A stretch of DNA of 64,000 nt from Saprospiraceae bacterium (GTDB taxonomy: Bacteria; Bacteroidota; Bacteroidia; Chitinophagales; Saprospiraceae), in the NCBI GenBank assembly GCA_016714895.1, contig JADKBV010000001.1, positions 248,001 through 312,000 of the forward strand, given 5' to 3'. Positions 24,280-33,373 of the stretch are shown piece after piece. How positions within the stretch are numbered: the first letter of the stretch is position 1; the number at the start of each line of letters is the position of its first letter. The notes under the pieces are model-generated. The model did no database searches. It saw nothing but the letters and a program-made list of their open reading frames with translations, and was not told where the DNA came from. The position numbers and the translations under genes are program-made.

Positions 24280-25701
24280 TTGGTTTTTAATATACAGGAA
24301 CACGAACGAAATATATTCCGGACCATTCAGGATACCGGAAGGGAGCTGGAATATCCGGTTTATTTGGTAGGCGGATACGTTCGAGACCGACTTTTATCCA
24401 GAAAAACAGTGGCTAAAGACATTGATGTCGTTTGTGTAGGCGATGGAATAGAATTCGCTGAAACCCTTGCTTCAAAACTTATACCGAGGCCACACGTAGT
24501 GGTATACAAACGTTTTGGCACGGCCATGATCAAACACAAAGATCTTATTATAGAATTTGTCGGGGCCAGAAAAGAATCTTATCAGTTGACCAGCCGAAAA
24601 CCTGCCGTTGAAAAGGGTAGTCTGGAAGATGATCAGAACCGGAGGGATTTTACCATAAATGCACTAGCTGTCAGCCTGAATGAAGATGACTTCGGGCAAA
24701 TCATCGATCCCTTTAACGGATTGGCACATCTGGAAGAAAAAATGATTAAAACGCCTTTGGAACCTGATAAAACCTTTTCAGATGATCCTTTGCGCATGAT
24801 GAGGGCTATCCGGTTTTCAACACAACTGGGTTTTGTAATTGAAGACGAAACCTTTGCGGCTATAGCCAGAAATAAAGAAAGAATTCTAATCGTCTCCAAA
24901 GAAAGAATTACGGCAGAACTCGAAAAGATCATCATGGCCAAAAAACCTTCCGCAGGATTTTTATTGTTGTTTCAATCCGGCCTTTTGGAATATATTTTTC
25001 CGGAAATGGTGGCACTACAAGGTGTTGAATGGCGTAACAATATAGGACATAAAGATAATTTTTATCACACCTTGGAAGTTTTGGATAATATCAGCGCCGA
25101 AACAGACAATGTATGGCTTAGATGGGCGGCTATCCTTCATGATATTGCCAAACCGCCGACCAAAAGATTTGATGCTGAAAGTGGCTGGACTTTCCATGGT
25201 CATGAAACGTTGGGATCAGCCATGGTACCCAGAATTTTTAAGAGGATGAGACTTCCTTTAGACCATAAGATGAAATATGTCCAAAAGCTGGTTTTTATGC
25301 ATCTCAGACCGATTGGTCTTACAAACGACCGGGTAACGGATTCGGCGGTAAGAAGATTGTTGTTTGATGCAGGTGAGGATATAGATGATTTACTTACTTT
25401 GTGTAAAGCAGATATTACCTCCAAAAATGAAGGTAAAGTCCAGAAATACAAAGAAAATTATGCCGTACTATTTGAAAAAATCAAAGAAGTAGAGGAAAAA
25501 GATCGGTTACGCAACTGGCAGCCGCCCATTTCCGGTGAATTGATCATGCAGGTATTTGGTCTTAATCCGGGAAGGGAAATCGGAATCATCAAAATGGCTA
25601 TAAGAGACGCCATTCTTGATGGAAAAATCGAAAATACCTATGATAAAGCTTTTGCTTTTATGGTTGAAGAAGCTGCAAAACTCGGTTTAAGTCCTAAATA
25701 G
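24280..25701 (+). CDS. cca: CCA-adding tRNA nucleotidyltransferase with HD domain
   Basis: The 473-residue protein has the class II polymerase-beta nucleotidyltransferase head (VYLVGGYVRDRLLSRKTVAKDIDVVCVG, with the DID metal ligands), the poly(A)/CCA RNA-binding neck (RRDFTINALAVSLNED, DPLRMMRAIRFSTQLGF) and a C-terminal HD domain (ILHDIAKPPTKRF, FHGHETLGSAM). It adds or repairs the tRNA 3' CCA end. The only start ahead of the catalytic domain is TTG at 24280, three codons after a stop in the same frame; no ATG is available. It follows dusB by 9 bases. Confidence 0.92.
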   Translation: MVFNIQEHERNIFRTIQDTGRELEYPVYLVGGYVRDRLLSRKTVAKDIDVVCVGDGIEFAETLASKLIPRPHVVVYKRFGTAMIKHKDLIIEFVGARKESYQLTSRKPAVEKGSLEDDQNRRDFTINALAVSLNEDDFGQIIDPFNGLAHLEEKMIKTPLEPDKTFSDDPLRMMRAIRFSTQLGFVIEDETFAAIARNKERILIVSKERITAELEKIIMAKKPSAGFLLLFQSGLLEYIFPEMVALQGVEWRNNIGHKDNFYHTLEVLDNISAETDNVWLRWAAILHDIAKPPTKRFDAESGWTFHGHETLGSAMVPRIFKRMRLPLDHKMKYVQKLVFMHLRPIGLTNDRVTDSAVRRLLFDAGEDIDDLLTLCKADITSKNEGKVQKYKENYAVLFEKIKEVEEKDRLRNWQPPISGELIMQVFGLNPGREIGIIKMAIRDAILDGKIENTYDKAFAFMVEEAAKLGLSPK

Positions 25702-27111
25702 TTATTCTGCAACATCATCTATATCTTCAACCCTTGTGGAAGCTACAGCTCCTATAATCATCAGAATGCCTGCCGTTACGAGCGCATAGATTGAATGTCC
25801 ATTGTAAAGCGTCGTTAATAAAATGCCTCCGAATAAACCATTAACAATCTGTGGTATGGTGATAAAAAAATTGAAAATCCCCATGTAAATCCCCATTTTC
25901 AGTGGAGGTATCGATCCTGCCAACATGGCATAGGGCATAGAAAGAATACTCGCCCAGGCAATGCCTATACCAATCATTGAATATACCAAAAGATCAGGGT
26001 CAGAAATAAAATAAACTGAGATGAGTCCGAAACCACCCGCCAGCAATGAAAGTGCATGGGTGTATTTTCTTTTGAGTTTTTTTGCCAGCATAGGGAGAGC
26101 AAATGCGTATATGGCTGAAACCAAATTATATATTCCAAACAAAACGCCAACTTTGTTTCCGGCAGTTTGAAATTCCGGAGATTGTGTATCATTGGGAGCG
26201 AGGCCATAAATATGTTCGGCAATAGCCGGTGTGGTATAAACCCACATACCGAATAAAGCAAACCATGAACAAAACTGGACAAGACCTAATTGTTTCATCG
26301 CTTTGGGCATTTGCACCATGTCAGAAATAATGCTTGATAAAAAGTTGGTTTTGTCCGGAGATCCATGTTTGTGTTCTCCTTCATCAAAAGATGATATTTC
26401 TTCAGGTGAATATTCTTTGGTGGTAATAATTGTCCAAAGTATGGCGCCAAGCAGCAAAAAGGCTCCGGCCAAAAAAGCCCAGATTACGTTTTGAGGAACA
26501 CCTCCTGTAGGTGCAACTGTAGCTAACCCCAAACCCGGCAATAATTGTGAGCCGAAAATATTTTCAAAAAAGGAAGGAAAAACTTCTTTTGTGGTGATTC
26601 CGGGTCCTAAAAGCGCGGGCAACCAGGAACCAACGACTGCACCTAATCCGATCAAAACGGTTTGGATAGCATAACCAGCCGTTCGCTGGGTAGTATCGAG
26701 TTTGTCTGCAACCAGAGCACGAAAAGGCTCCATGGAAATATTGAAAGAAACATCCATAATCATGAGCATACCGGCGCCAACCCATAACGCCGGGAGAACA
26801 GAAATAAAAATTCCTGCATTGGGCATCAGCATAAGACCTATAGATGCAAGAATGGCTCCTGCCAGGAAAAATGGTTTCCTTCTTCCCATTTTAGTCCAGG
26901 TACGGTCAGAATAGTATCCTATGATTGGCTGAACTATCATGCCGGTAATGGGTGCTACGAGCCAAAACCATCCCAAATGATGTGTATCTGCCCCAAAAAT
27001 CTGAAGAATTCTGGAAGCGTTGGCATTTTGCAGGGCAAAACCCGCCTGGATGCCTAAAAATCCGACACTCATATTCCAGATGGCTGCTTTGCTCAATATT
27101 GGTTTTTGCAT
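25702..27111 (-). CDS. SLC45-like MFS sugar transporter
   Basis: The 469-residue inner-membrane protein has about 12 hydrophobic helices with a charged central loop (TTKEYSPEEISSFDEGEHKHGSPD). The first part (SVGFLGIQAGFALQNANASRILQIFGAD) and the YYSDRTWTKMGRRKPFF loop between helices 2 and 3 are typical of the SLC45/GPH-like sugar:proton symporters found in Bacteroidota. Its partner upstream is an alpha-amylase, 12 bases away, so uptake of maltose or short maltodextrins is likely. Its stop codon directly abuts the stop of cca. Confidence 0.88.
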   Translation of the reverse strand: MQKPILSKAAIWNMSVGFLGIQAGFALQNANASRILQIFGADTHHLGWFWLVAPITGMIVQPIIGYYSDRTWTKMGRRKPFFLAGAILASIGLMLMPNAGIFISVLPALWVGAGMLMIMDVSFNISMEPFRALVADKLDTTQRTAGYAIQTVLIGLGAVVGSWLPALLGPGITTKEVFPSFFENIFGSQLLPGLGLATVAPTGGVPQNVIWAFLAGAFLLLGAILWTIITTKEYSPEEISSFDEGEHKHGSPDKTNFLSSIISDMVQMPKAMKQLGLVQFCSWFALFGMWVYTTPAIAEHIYGLAPNDTQSPEFQTAGNKVGVLFGIYNLVSAIYAFALPMLAKKLKRKYTHALSLLAGGFGLISVYFISDPDLLVYSMIGIGIAWASILSMPYAMLAGSIPPLKMGIYMGIFNFFITIPQIVNGLFGGILLTTLYNGHSIYALVTAGILMIIGAVASTRVEDIDDVAE

Positions 27112-27123
27112 GATTATAGATTG

Positions 27124-28500
27124 TTATTTTGGTGTAAGTACAAAAGATTGCCACGGCGCAAATTCAAATTCTTTTCCTTTGGACAATACGGTAGTGTATC
27201 CTGTCAAAACATTGACTCCGGAAAATTCGATATCGGGGATAATTATTTGAGTTTTACCGGAAAGGTTTAACAGAACCAAAACCTGATTATCGTCTTTTTT
27301 TCTTTTGAATGCAAATATATCCTGGTGAGGTAAAATTCTCTCATACGAACCACCGTATGGAGCGTTCCATAAAGCTTTATTTTCTTTTTTAAGTTTTAGC
27401 AACTTTTCATAGAAGCCGGCATTTTCATATTTGGAAAAAGGAATGGTATCTTTTTCAAAAAACTCCAGTCTTTTAATAAGGGGTTCTTCCTGTCCGGAAT
27501 ACATCAAAGGAACTCCGTCATAGGTATGAGCCAAAACAGCCATGGTTTTGTAAGCTTCACCCATTCTTTCGATTTCAGAACCTGACCATGAGTTTTCATC
27601 ATGATTGGTGATAAAAAACATGTAATTTCCTTTGGTGATTTTAGGAAATTCGTCCTTCCGCCAGGTGTCCAGATCGGCTGCTTTCTTTTTTCCTTTGGCG
27701 ATGTCATTGAGGATGTGGTGAAATGACCATCCGTAACAAACATGAAAACAATCCTGGTTGATATGGTCTTTTTCTTCTGACTCAGCTAGCAGGAATAAAT
27801 TTGGATTTACAGCCAATAATTCTTTATTGGTTTTTTTCCAGAATTCAAGGGGCACCAACATAGCCATATCTTGTCTGAAACCGTCAATTTTACATTCATT
27901 TACCCAAAAAATCATGTCATTTTTCATGCTGTCCCAAAGTGCTTTATTGTTGTAATTCAGGTCAGCAACATCTGTCCATCCCATGGATTCCCCACGTTCG
28001 TTGAGCGGATCAATGATTTCACCTTTATCATTTTTGGTATAAAAATCAGGATTTGTTTTCATCCAGACATGATCCCATCCTGTATGATTAGGAACCCAGT
28101 CAAGGATAACTTTCATTCCAAGCTGGTGTGCTTCATCGACGACGGATTTAAATTCTTCAAAAGTGCCAAATTTAGGATTGGTATTCTGAAAATCAGTTAC
28201 GGCGTAGTAGCTGCCTAAACTTCCTTTCTTTTTGGTGTCACTGATAGGATAAATCGGCATAAACCAAAGGATTTGAACGCCCATTTTTTGTAGTCGCGGC
28301 AAATGTTTTTTAAAGGCAAGAAATGTTCCTTCCGGGGTGTATTGACGGATATTTACTTCGTAAATATTGGCACTTTTTGCCCATTCAGGAAGAGAAAATG
28401 GTGGTTGATCCATGGCTGGTGAAGCTTGATTTTTTTGACCTATACATGGTATAAACCATGAGGTCATGAATAGAAATAAACTTAATTTATATATTGACAT
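27124..28500 (-). CDS. Exported alpha-amylase (GH13)
   Basis: The protein, 458 residues from the ATG at 28500, has a signal peptide (MSIYKLSLFLFMTSWFIPCIG) and a GH13 (beta/alpha)8 barrel. Catalytic residues can be placed: nucleophile Asp in DGFRQDMAM, acid/base Glu in LFLLAESEEKD, and the transition-state Asp in FITNHDENSW. The region-I motif is ILDWVPNHTGWDH. It should hydrolyse alpha-1,4-glucans outside the cytoplasm. A Cys near the signal end (IPCIG) may be a lipid anchor. The frame extends another 28 codons upstream but without a signal-like start. It forms an operon with the MFS transporter downstream. Confidence 0.92.
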   Translation of the reverse strand: MSIYKLSLFLFMTSWFIPCIGQKNQASPAMDQPPFSLPEWAKSANIYEVNIRQYTPEGTFLAFKKHLPRLQKMGVQILWFMPIYPISDTKKKGSLGSYYAVTDFQNTNPKFGTFEEFKSVVDEAHQLGMKVILDWVPNHTGWDHVWMKTNPDFYTKNDKGEIIDPLNERGESMGWTDVADLNYNNKALWDSMKNDMIFWVNECKIDGFRQDMAMLVPLEFWKKTNKELLAVNPNLFLLAESEEKDHINQDCFHVCYGWSFHHILNDIAKGKKKAADLDTWRKDEFPKITKGNYMFFITNHDENSWSGSEIERMGEAYKTMAVLAHTYDGVPLMYSGQEEPLIKRLEFFEKDTIPFSKYENAGFYEKLLKLKKENKALWNAPYGGSYERILPHQDIFAFKRKKDDNQVLVLLNLSGKTQIIIPDIEFSGVNVLTGYTTVLSKGKEFEFAPWQSFVLTPK

Positions 28501-28655
28501 AACAAGACTTTGTCTGAAATTTTGGCTAAAGCTATAAAAAAATGTCAATACAACACTAAGGTATTTTAAAAAAAATCCAATCATGGTTTTTTTTCAATAG
28601 TTTGCCTCCATAAATTTGTTAGATACAGCTTTTTTTAAATCGGTAAAGCATACAA

Positions 28656-28690
28656 TTTGTGGTAGGTTAAAATAAAAAATCGTACCTTTG
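28656..28690 (+). promoter_or_regulatory. Promoter of the DUF6438 lipoprotein gene
   Basis: TTTG (28656-28659) and TACCTTTG (28683-28690) are 23 bases apart. The leader would be about 18 bases to the ATG at 28714. Confidence 0.62.
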
Positions 28691-28713
28691 TGCGATAAAA
28701 GCATCAAATTTAT

Positions 28714-29490
28714 ATGAAAATGTTTTGCGGGTTTTTGAAGTTAGGGTTAAGTTTGTTAGTGGTGGTTTTATTGTTTTCATGCAGTACTAAAAAAGCACTG
28801 CCCAAACTAAACGACAAAGATATATTGATGAGTTTTGAAAAAGGAAGCTGTTTAGGTAAGTGTGCTGTATATTCTTTGAAAATATACAAAAATAAATATG
28901 CTTTGTATAACGGAACTGCCAATACAGATAAAATGGGAAAACATATGATGTTGCTTGCAGATTCTACTTTTTATAATTTACAACAATTGTATGTTGCCGC
29001 TAATTTTGATCAATTATTGGCCAATTACCCGAGTGATATTACTGATTTTCCTTTAATTTCAATCGGATATTATAAAAAAAATAACGTTAAAATTATAACC
29101 TACAAGGAAACCAAACCTTCAGAATTGAGTCGTATTCAGTCTAAAATGGAACAGATATCCAATAGTTTTGGCTGGACCTCAATGGAAAAAAAACAAGAAG
29201 TTATGGAGTACCAACCTGTTGATGGAAGGAACCGGCAAATCAATCAAAACATAGCACAAAACGAAATCATCATTCAACCAAAGGATGATGTAAATATTGA
29301 TCAGTGGGTCAAAAGATATGAAGGTTATAAAGTGGTCATCAAACAAAAATTGGCACCGAATTTTAATTATTATATCATCACCTGGGATTCAGAAGTAATA
29401 GGTTCAGAAGAAATGCTTCAGAAAATCAAAGGTGACTCAGAAATTATCCTGGCATCATTTAATAAAATGATTACAACAAGAGATAATTGA
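28714..29490 (+). CDS. Lipoprotein with DUF6438 domain
   Basis: The 258-residue protein has a lipoprotein signal peptide (LLVVVLLFSC, then STKK). The N-terminal half carries a DUF6438-like domain recognised by ILMSFEKGSCLGKCAVYSLKIYKNKYALYNG, with the paired cysteines GSCLGKC (about residues 48-54). The C-terminal 100 residues (QINQNIAQNEIIIQPKDDVNIDQWVKRYEGYK) are not recognised. No function is known for the domain. It has its own promoter. Confidence 0.85.
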   Translation: MKMFCGFLKLGLSLLVVVLLFSCSTKKALPKLNDKDILMSFEKGSCLGKCAVYSLKIYKNKYALYNGTANTDKMGKHMMLLADSTFYNLQQLYVAANFDQLLANYPSDITDFPLISIGYYKKNNVKIITYKETKPSELSRIQSKMEQISNSFGWTSMEKKQEVMEYQPVDGRNRQINQNIAQNEIIIQPKDDVNIDQWVKRYEGYKVVIKQKLAPNFNYYIITWDSEVIGSEEMLQKIKGDSEIILASFNKMITTRDN

Positions 29491-29561
29491 TCTTGTATAT
29501 GCTGACACCTGCAAACGAAAAATATCCGCTTTTTTAGATCCACATAACAGGTGAAAGCTTG

Positions 29562-31055
29562 ATGAATTTACAAATCGATAATTTGCGGGTTAACATAGCC
29601 CATGGAGGATTGGAAACCCATATTATCAGGGATATATCGTTGAAAATTGATGGGGGAGAAAAAGTTTTAATAGTCGGACCTTCAGGTTCCGGAAAATCCA
29701 CCTTGCTAGACAGTATCGGACGAATCAACCATTGGAATACTTCCTACACATATTCGGGAAATATTACCTTCAAAGGGTGTAATCTCATGAAGTTAAGTCA
29801 CCGTGAAATGTCGGAATTGCTCGGAAAAAAAATTGCCTATATCTTTCAGGAACCACAGGCTTGTTTCAATCCATTGATGCGCGTTGGGGAGCAAATCGCA
29901 GAAACTTTTGAGCTCAAAAAAAATCAAAAGTCTTCTGTAGCAGACGTGATTCAACAATGGTTTGGTAAAGTAAACCTTAATGATCCCAATGAAATATACT
30001 ATTCTTATCCGCATCAATTATCCGGTGGACAGCTTCAGCGTGTGGCGATGGTTATGGCTCTGATTCATGGTCCTGAGCTGGTCCTGGCAGATGAACCAAC
30101 TTCTGCCCTGGACATAGAAAATCAGCAATGGTTGTTTGATATTTTAGATGACTTGAGAATAAGTCATCAAACTTCTGTCGTAATGGTAAGCCATGATGCC
30201 CGACTTATTCATTCATGGGCTGACTCATATTACCTTATGGAAGATGGAATAATATCAGCATCCGGAAAACCTCATGAGCTACAAATAAATCCGAAGTCAA
30301 CATTTATTCAATCTCTTCTGACATTTGATGATAGATGTAAACAACTGGAACAAAAAAGGGCTGAAAAACATCCTGTTTTTGTTGATACCGCAATAGATAT
30401 CCCGGTTTTGAAGGTTGTCGGATTACAGAAGTTTTATAAGAATGTGCAAGGAAAAGACGGTGTTAAAAAAATATTTGAAGATATTGAATTCGAACTTTTT
30501 CGTGGTAGGTCCATAGGTGTTTCGGGTGGTTCGGGAAGTGGCAAAAGCACTTTAGCCAGATGTCTTGTAAAACTAGAAAATACAGAATCAGGTCAGATAT
30601 TTTGGGAACAGGAAATGGTAAGTTTGCTGACCTTTGAAGAAATTCTACCACTTCGAAAAAATGTTCAGATGGTGTTTCAGGATATACGCTTATCGCTGCC
30701 TCCCCATATGAATGTTGCTGATATTTTGGATGAAGCTATTTCAATTGCCGGAAACAAGGAATATACATCAAAGATGCTTCTTCATTCTGTCGGCATGTCG
30801 GATATTTTTGGAAAACGTTTTACGCACGAGTTATCCGGAGGTCAAAGACAAAGAATCTGCATTGCCCGGGCTATGGCTTTTGATCCGAAGGTATTGATTC
30901 TGGATGAGGTTTTATCAATGCTTGACATCGTCACACAAAGTCAAATCGTTGAGTTGTTGCTTGAAAAACAAGCTGAAACTGGTGTTTCTTATGTATTTAT
31001 TAGTCATGATAGACAATGGATGGATGTTTTTACAGACCATATTTTGTATATATAA
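29562..31055 (+). CDS. Tandem ABC ATPase (DppD-DppF-like), no permease adjacent
   Basis: The 497-residue protein contains two complete ABC ATPase domains in one chain. The first has Walker A GPSGSGKST (near residue 39), signature LSGGQLQR and Walker B LVLADEPTSALD; the second has Walker A GGSGSGKST (near residue 323), signature LSGGQRQR and Walker B VLILDEVLSMLD. Domain style resembles the DppD and DppF ATPases of peptide/nickel importers fused together, an arrangement known from YejF-type proteins. No permease or binding protein is next to it, so the partner must be elsewhere. ATG at 29562 is used rather than the TTG one codon earlier. Confidence 0.9.
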   Translation: MNLQIDNLRVNIAHGGLETHIIRDISLKIDGGEKVLIVGPSGSGKSTLLDSIGRINHWNTSYTYSGNITFKGCNLMKLSHREMSELLGKKIAYIFQEPQACFNPLMRVGEQIAETFELKKNQKSSVADVIQQWFGKVNLNDPNEIYYSYPHQLSGGQLQRVAMVMALIHGPELVLADEPTSALDIENQQWLFDILDDLRISHQTSVVMVSHDARLIHSWADSYYLMEDGIISASGKPHELQINPKSTFIQSLLTFDDRCKQLEQKRAEKHPVFVDTAIDIPVLKVVGLQKFYKNVQGKDGVKKIFEDIEFELFRGRSIGVSGGSGSGKSTLARCLVKLENTESGQIFWEQEMVSLLTFEEILPLRKNVQMVFQDIRLSLPPHMNVADILDEAISIAGNKEYTSKMLLHSVGMSDIFGKRFTHELSGGQRQRICIARAMAFDPKVLILDEVLSMLDIVTQSQIVELLLEKQAETGVSYVFISHDRQWMDVFTDHILYI

Positions 31056-31137
31056 TCATCATAAGTACAATTTTATAAATATAAGATTTGTGATTTTTGC
31101 CATATCAAATTTAACATAGTACTAAGTATTGCAAATA

Positions 31138-32070
31138 TTATTTGTTGAGCATTTCATTAATATGGCTTGAAATGGCTGAAAAATCTGCTGATACAAAACG
31201 TTTGCCCAAACCATATTTTTTGAACCAGGTAACTTGTCTTTTTGCATAACGTCTTGAATTTTGTTTGATAAGACTGATGGCTTCATCCTTTGTCAATTTT
31301 CCATCAAAATAGTCAAAAAATTCTTTATAGCCAACAGTTTGAAGAGCTTGAAGATCTCTGAACTGAACCATCTTTTTTGCTTCATCCTCCAGACCTGAAA
31401 CTATCATAGCGTCAACTCTTTGATTAATAGCCTGGTACAGGGCTTCTCTTTCAGGATCGAGGACAATTCCGATGACTTCAAAATTATGGGCACCCTTTTT
31501 AGGTTGTTGTTTTAAATACGATGAAAAAGGTTGTCCGGTGGTCAGTGAAACCCCCAAAGCTCTGATTAGCCTATGCGGATTATGAACATCTGCACTTGCA
31601 TAATATTCCGGATCTGATGCTAATAACATATCCTGAAGACAGGTAATTCCGGATTCCTGATATTTTTGTTTAAGCATTTTGTTGATTTCAGGATCAACTT
31701 CAGGGAGTTCGTCCAATCCTTCCAAAAATGCCTTGATATAAAGACCGGTACCGCCAACCAGAATGGCTATATCATGGTTTTTAAAGTAGTTTTCCAGAGC
31801 AACATTGATATCTGCAACATACTGACCTGCAGCGTAAGTCGCAGAGACGTCAAAAATATCGATAAAATGGTGTTTTATCAACATCATTTCCTCATGACTT
31901 GGTTTTGCTGTACCTATTGATATTTCTTTATAGATTTGACGACTGTCTGCGGAAAAAATATCTGCTTTATAAAGGCTTGCCAATTGTATGGCTAATCCTG
32001 TTTTTCCACTTGCAGTCGGACCTGCAATGGCAACAATATATTTTTTATTGAGGGTAATAGAGTCCGGCAA
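31138..32070 (-). CDS. miaA: tRNA dimethylallyltransferase MiaA
   Basis: MiaA transfers the dimethylallyl group to A37 of tRNAs that read codons starting with U. The 310-residue protein has the P-loop GPTASGKT (near residue 17), DSRQIY, IGTAKPS, LVGGTGLYIKAFLEGL and the C-terminal RRYAKRQVTWFKK. The start codon is TTG at 32070: the frame has a stop 10-12 bases upstream with no ATG between, and the next internal Met is past the active site. A TACTTTTG box 26 bases upstream supports this start. It converges with the tandem ABC ATPase and diverges from plsC. Confidence 0.95.
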   Translation of the reverse strand: MPDSITLNKKYIVAIAGPTASGKTGLAIQLASLYKADIFSADSRQIYKEISIGTAKPSHEEMMLIKHHFIDIFDVSATYAAGQYVADINVALENYFKNHDIAILVGGTGLYIKAFLEGLDELPEVDPEINKMLKQKYQESGITCLQDMLLASDPEYYASADVHNPHRLIRALGVSLTTGQPFSSYLKQQPKKGAHNFEVIGIVLDPEREALYQAINQRVDAMIVSGLEDEAKKMVQFRDLQALQTVGYKEFFDYFDGKLTKDEAISLIKQNSRRYAKRQVTWFKKYGLGKRFVSADFSAISSHINEMLNK

Positions 32071-32095
32071 GTTTAAATGTTATATTTTTACACCA

Positions 32096-32103
32096 CAAAA
32101 GTA
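32096..32103 (-). promoter_or_regulatory. -7 promoter box of miaA
   Basis: The minus strand reads TACTTTTG, matching TAnnTTTG. It gives a leader of about 19 bases to the TTG start at 32070, supporting that unusual start. It lies 13 bases before the divergent plsC start. Confidence 0.55.
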
Positions 32104-32116
32104 AGTAAAATCTTTC

Positions 32117-33373
32117 ATGCTATATCGAATTTTCAGGGTTACCGTACGTTTTGCGCTTAAAATGTTTTTTCGTCATATTGACTTGGAAGGCTTACAACAC
32201 ATTAAGCCCGGGAAAGCGCAAATTTTGGCTTCCAATCATCCTGCTGGATTTTTAGAGCCATTGCTGATGGCATGTTTTTTTCCAAGATCGCTTTACTTTT
32301 TGGTTCGGGGAGATATTTTTGAAAATTCGTTTTTACGGCCCATTCTCCTTGCGACACACCAGATTCCTATTTTCAGATTCAAAGATGGTTTTTCCAAACT
32401 TCGCGAAAACAAACAAAGTATGAATGAAGCTACATCTGTTTTGTTACAAAACAAATGTATTCTCATTTTTGTGGAAGGCAGCACTAAATCTGTCAAAATG
32501 TTGCGACCCTTACAAAAAGGTTTTGTCAGACTGGCACTGGACGCCAAGACGTCGGATCCTCAGAATCCGATTGAAATAGTTCCGGTAGGAATCAACTTTT
32601 CAAATTCATCCGCTTTCAGAAGTGATGTAATGATCAGGGTTGAAAATCCTATAGTTTTGGACGGTGAATGCGTACATTGGGACAATGTGCAACAAACTGC
32701 AGGAACTACAGCTTTGATGAAAGAAACCTTTGAAGGCATGGAAAAAAATATTATCCATATGACAGAACCTTCACGGGTTAATATCATGGAAAAAATGTTT
32801 TTACTCTTTGAAGCTAAGGAAAACAGAACCGTTTTTTCAGAAGTGTCACAAAACGACCACTTTTTATCATCCTATAAAAACATTGCCGCCAAAATACAAA
32901 CGTTATCGGATGAAAAGATCGATATATACAGGAAAGATATTAAAAAGTTGTCCGGAGACTTAAAAAATGAACACCTCACACTCAATGATTTAGGGAAATC
33001 TCTGCCGAAGTGGTATCATTGGCTTGGCTTGATTTTAGGTTTTTTACCTGCTTTTATCGGATTTTTACTACATATTATTCCTTTGTTGGTTTCATTTCTT
33101 TTTACACGAATCAATGTTAAAAGCAAAGAGTTTTACGGGGCCATCTGGTTTGTCACCAATATTGTTTCCATCCTGATATATTATGTGATTGGTATCATTT
33201 TATTTATTGTATTTCTGTTCCCCTTTTATTGGATTATTATTGTACCGGTATCAGGATATTTTGCCAGAAAGTACTACGATATGATGGCTGGTTATTATTG
33301 GGGTACTGCTAAAAAACAGTTGAAATTCCGAGCTGAGGCCAGCAAAATTTATGAACAGTTTCGAACAGCATGA
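32117..33373 (+). CDS. Glycerol-3-phosphate/lysophosphatidate acyltransferase (PlsC family)
   Basis: The 418-residue membrane protein starts with a PlsC acyltransferase domain: ASNHPAGFLEPLL holds the catalytic histidine in an H-x5-E version of the motif, and VEGSTKSVKMLRPLQKGFVRLAL holds the EGS substrate site. Hydrophobic segments near residues 300-330 and 345-385 anchor the C-terminus. It should acylate glycerol-3-phosphate or lysophosphatidate in phospholipid synthesis. The downstream isoaspartyl peptidase gene overlaps its stop by four bases (ATGA). Confidence 0.88.
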   Translation: MLYRIFRVTVRFALKMFFRHIDLEGLQHIKPGKAQILASNHPAGFLEPLLMACFFPRSLYFLVRGDIFENSFLRPILLATHQIPIFRFKDGFSKLRENKQSMNEATSVLLQNKCILIFVEGSTKSVKMLRPLQKGFVRLALDAKTSDPQNPIEIVPVGINFSNSSAFRSDVMIRVENPIVLDGECVHWDNVQQTAGTTALMKETFEGMEKNIIHMTEPSRVNIMEKMFLLFEAKENRTVFSEVSQNDHFLSSYKNIAAKIQTLSDEKIDIYRKDIKKLSGDLKNEHLTLNDLGKSLPKWYHWLGLILGFLPAFIGFLLHIIPLLVSFLFTRINVKSKEFYGAIWFVTNIVSILIYYVIGIILFIVFLFPFYWIIIVPVSGYFARKYYDMMAGYYWGTAKKQLKFRAEASKIYEQFRTA

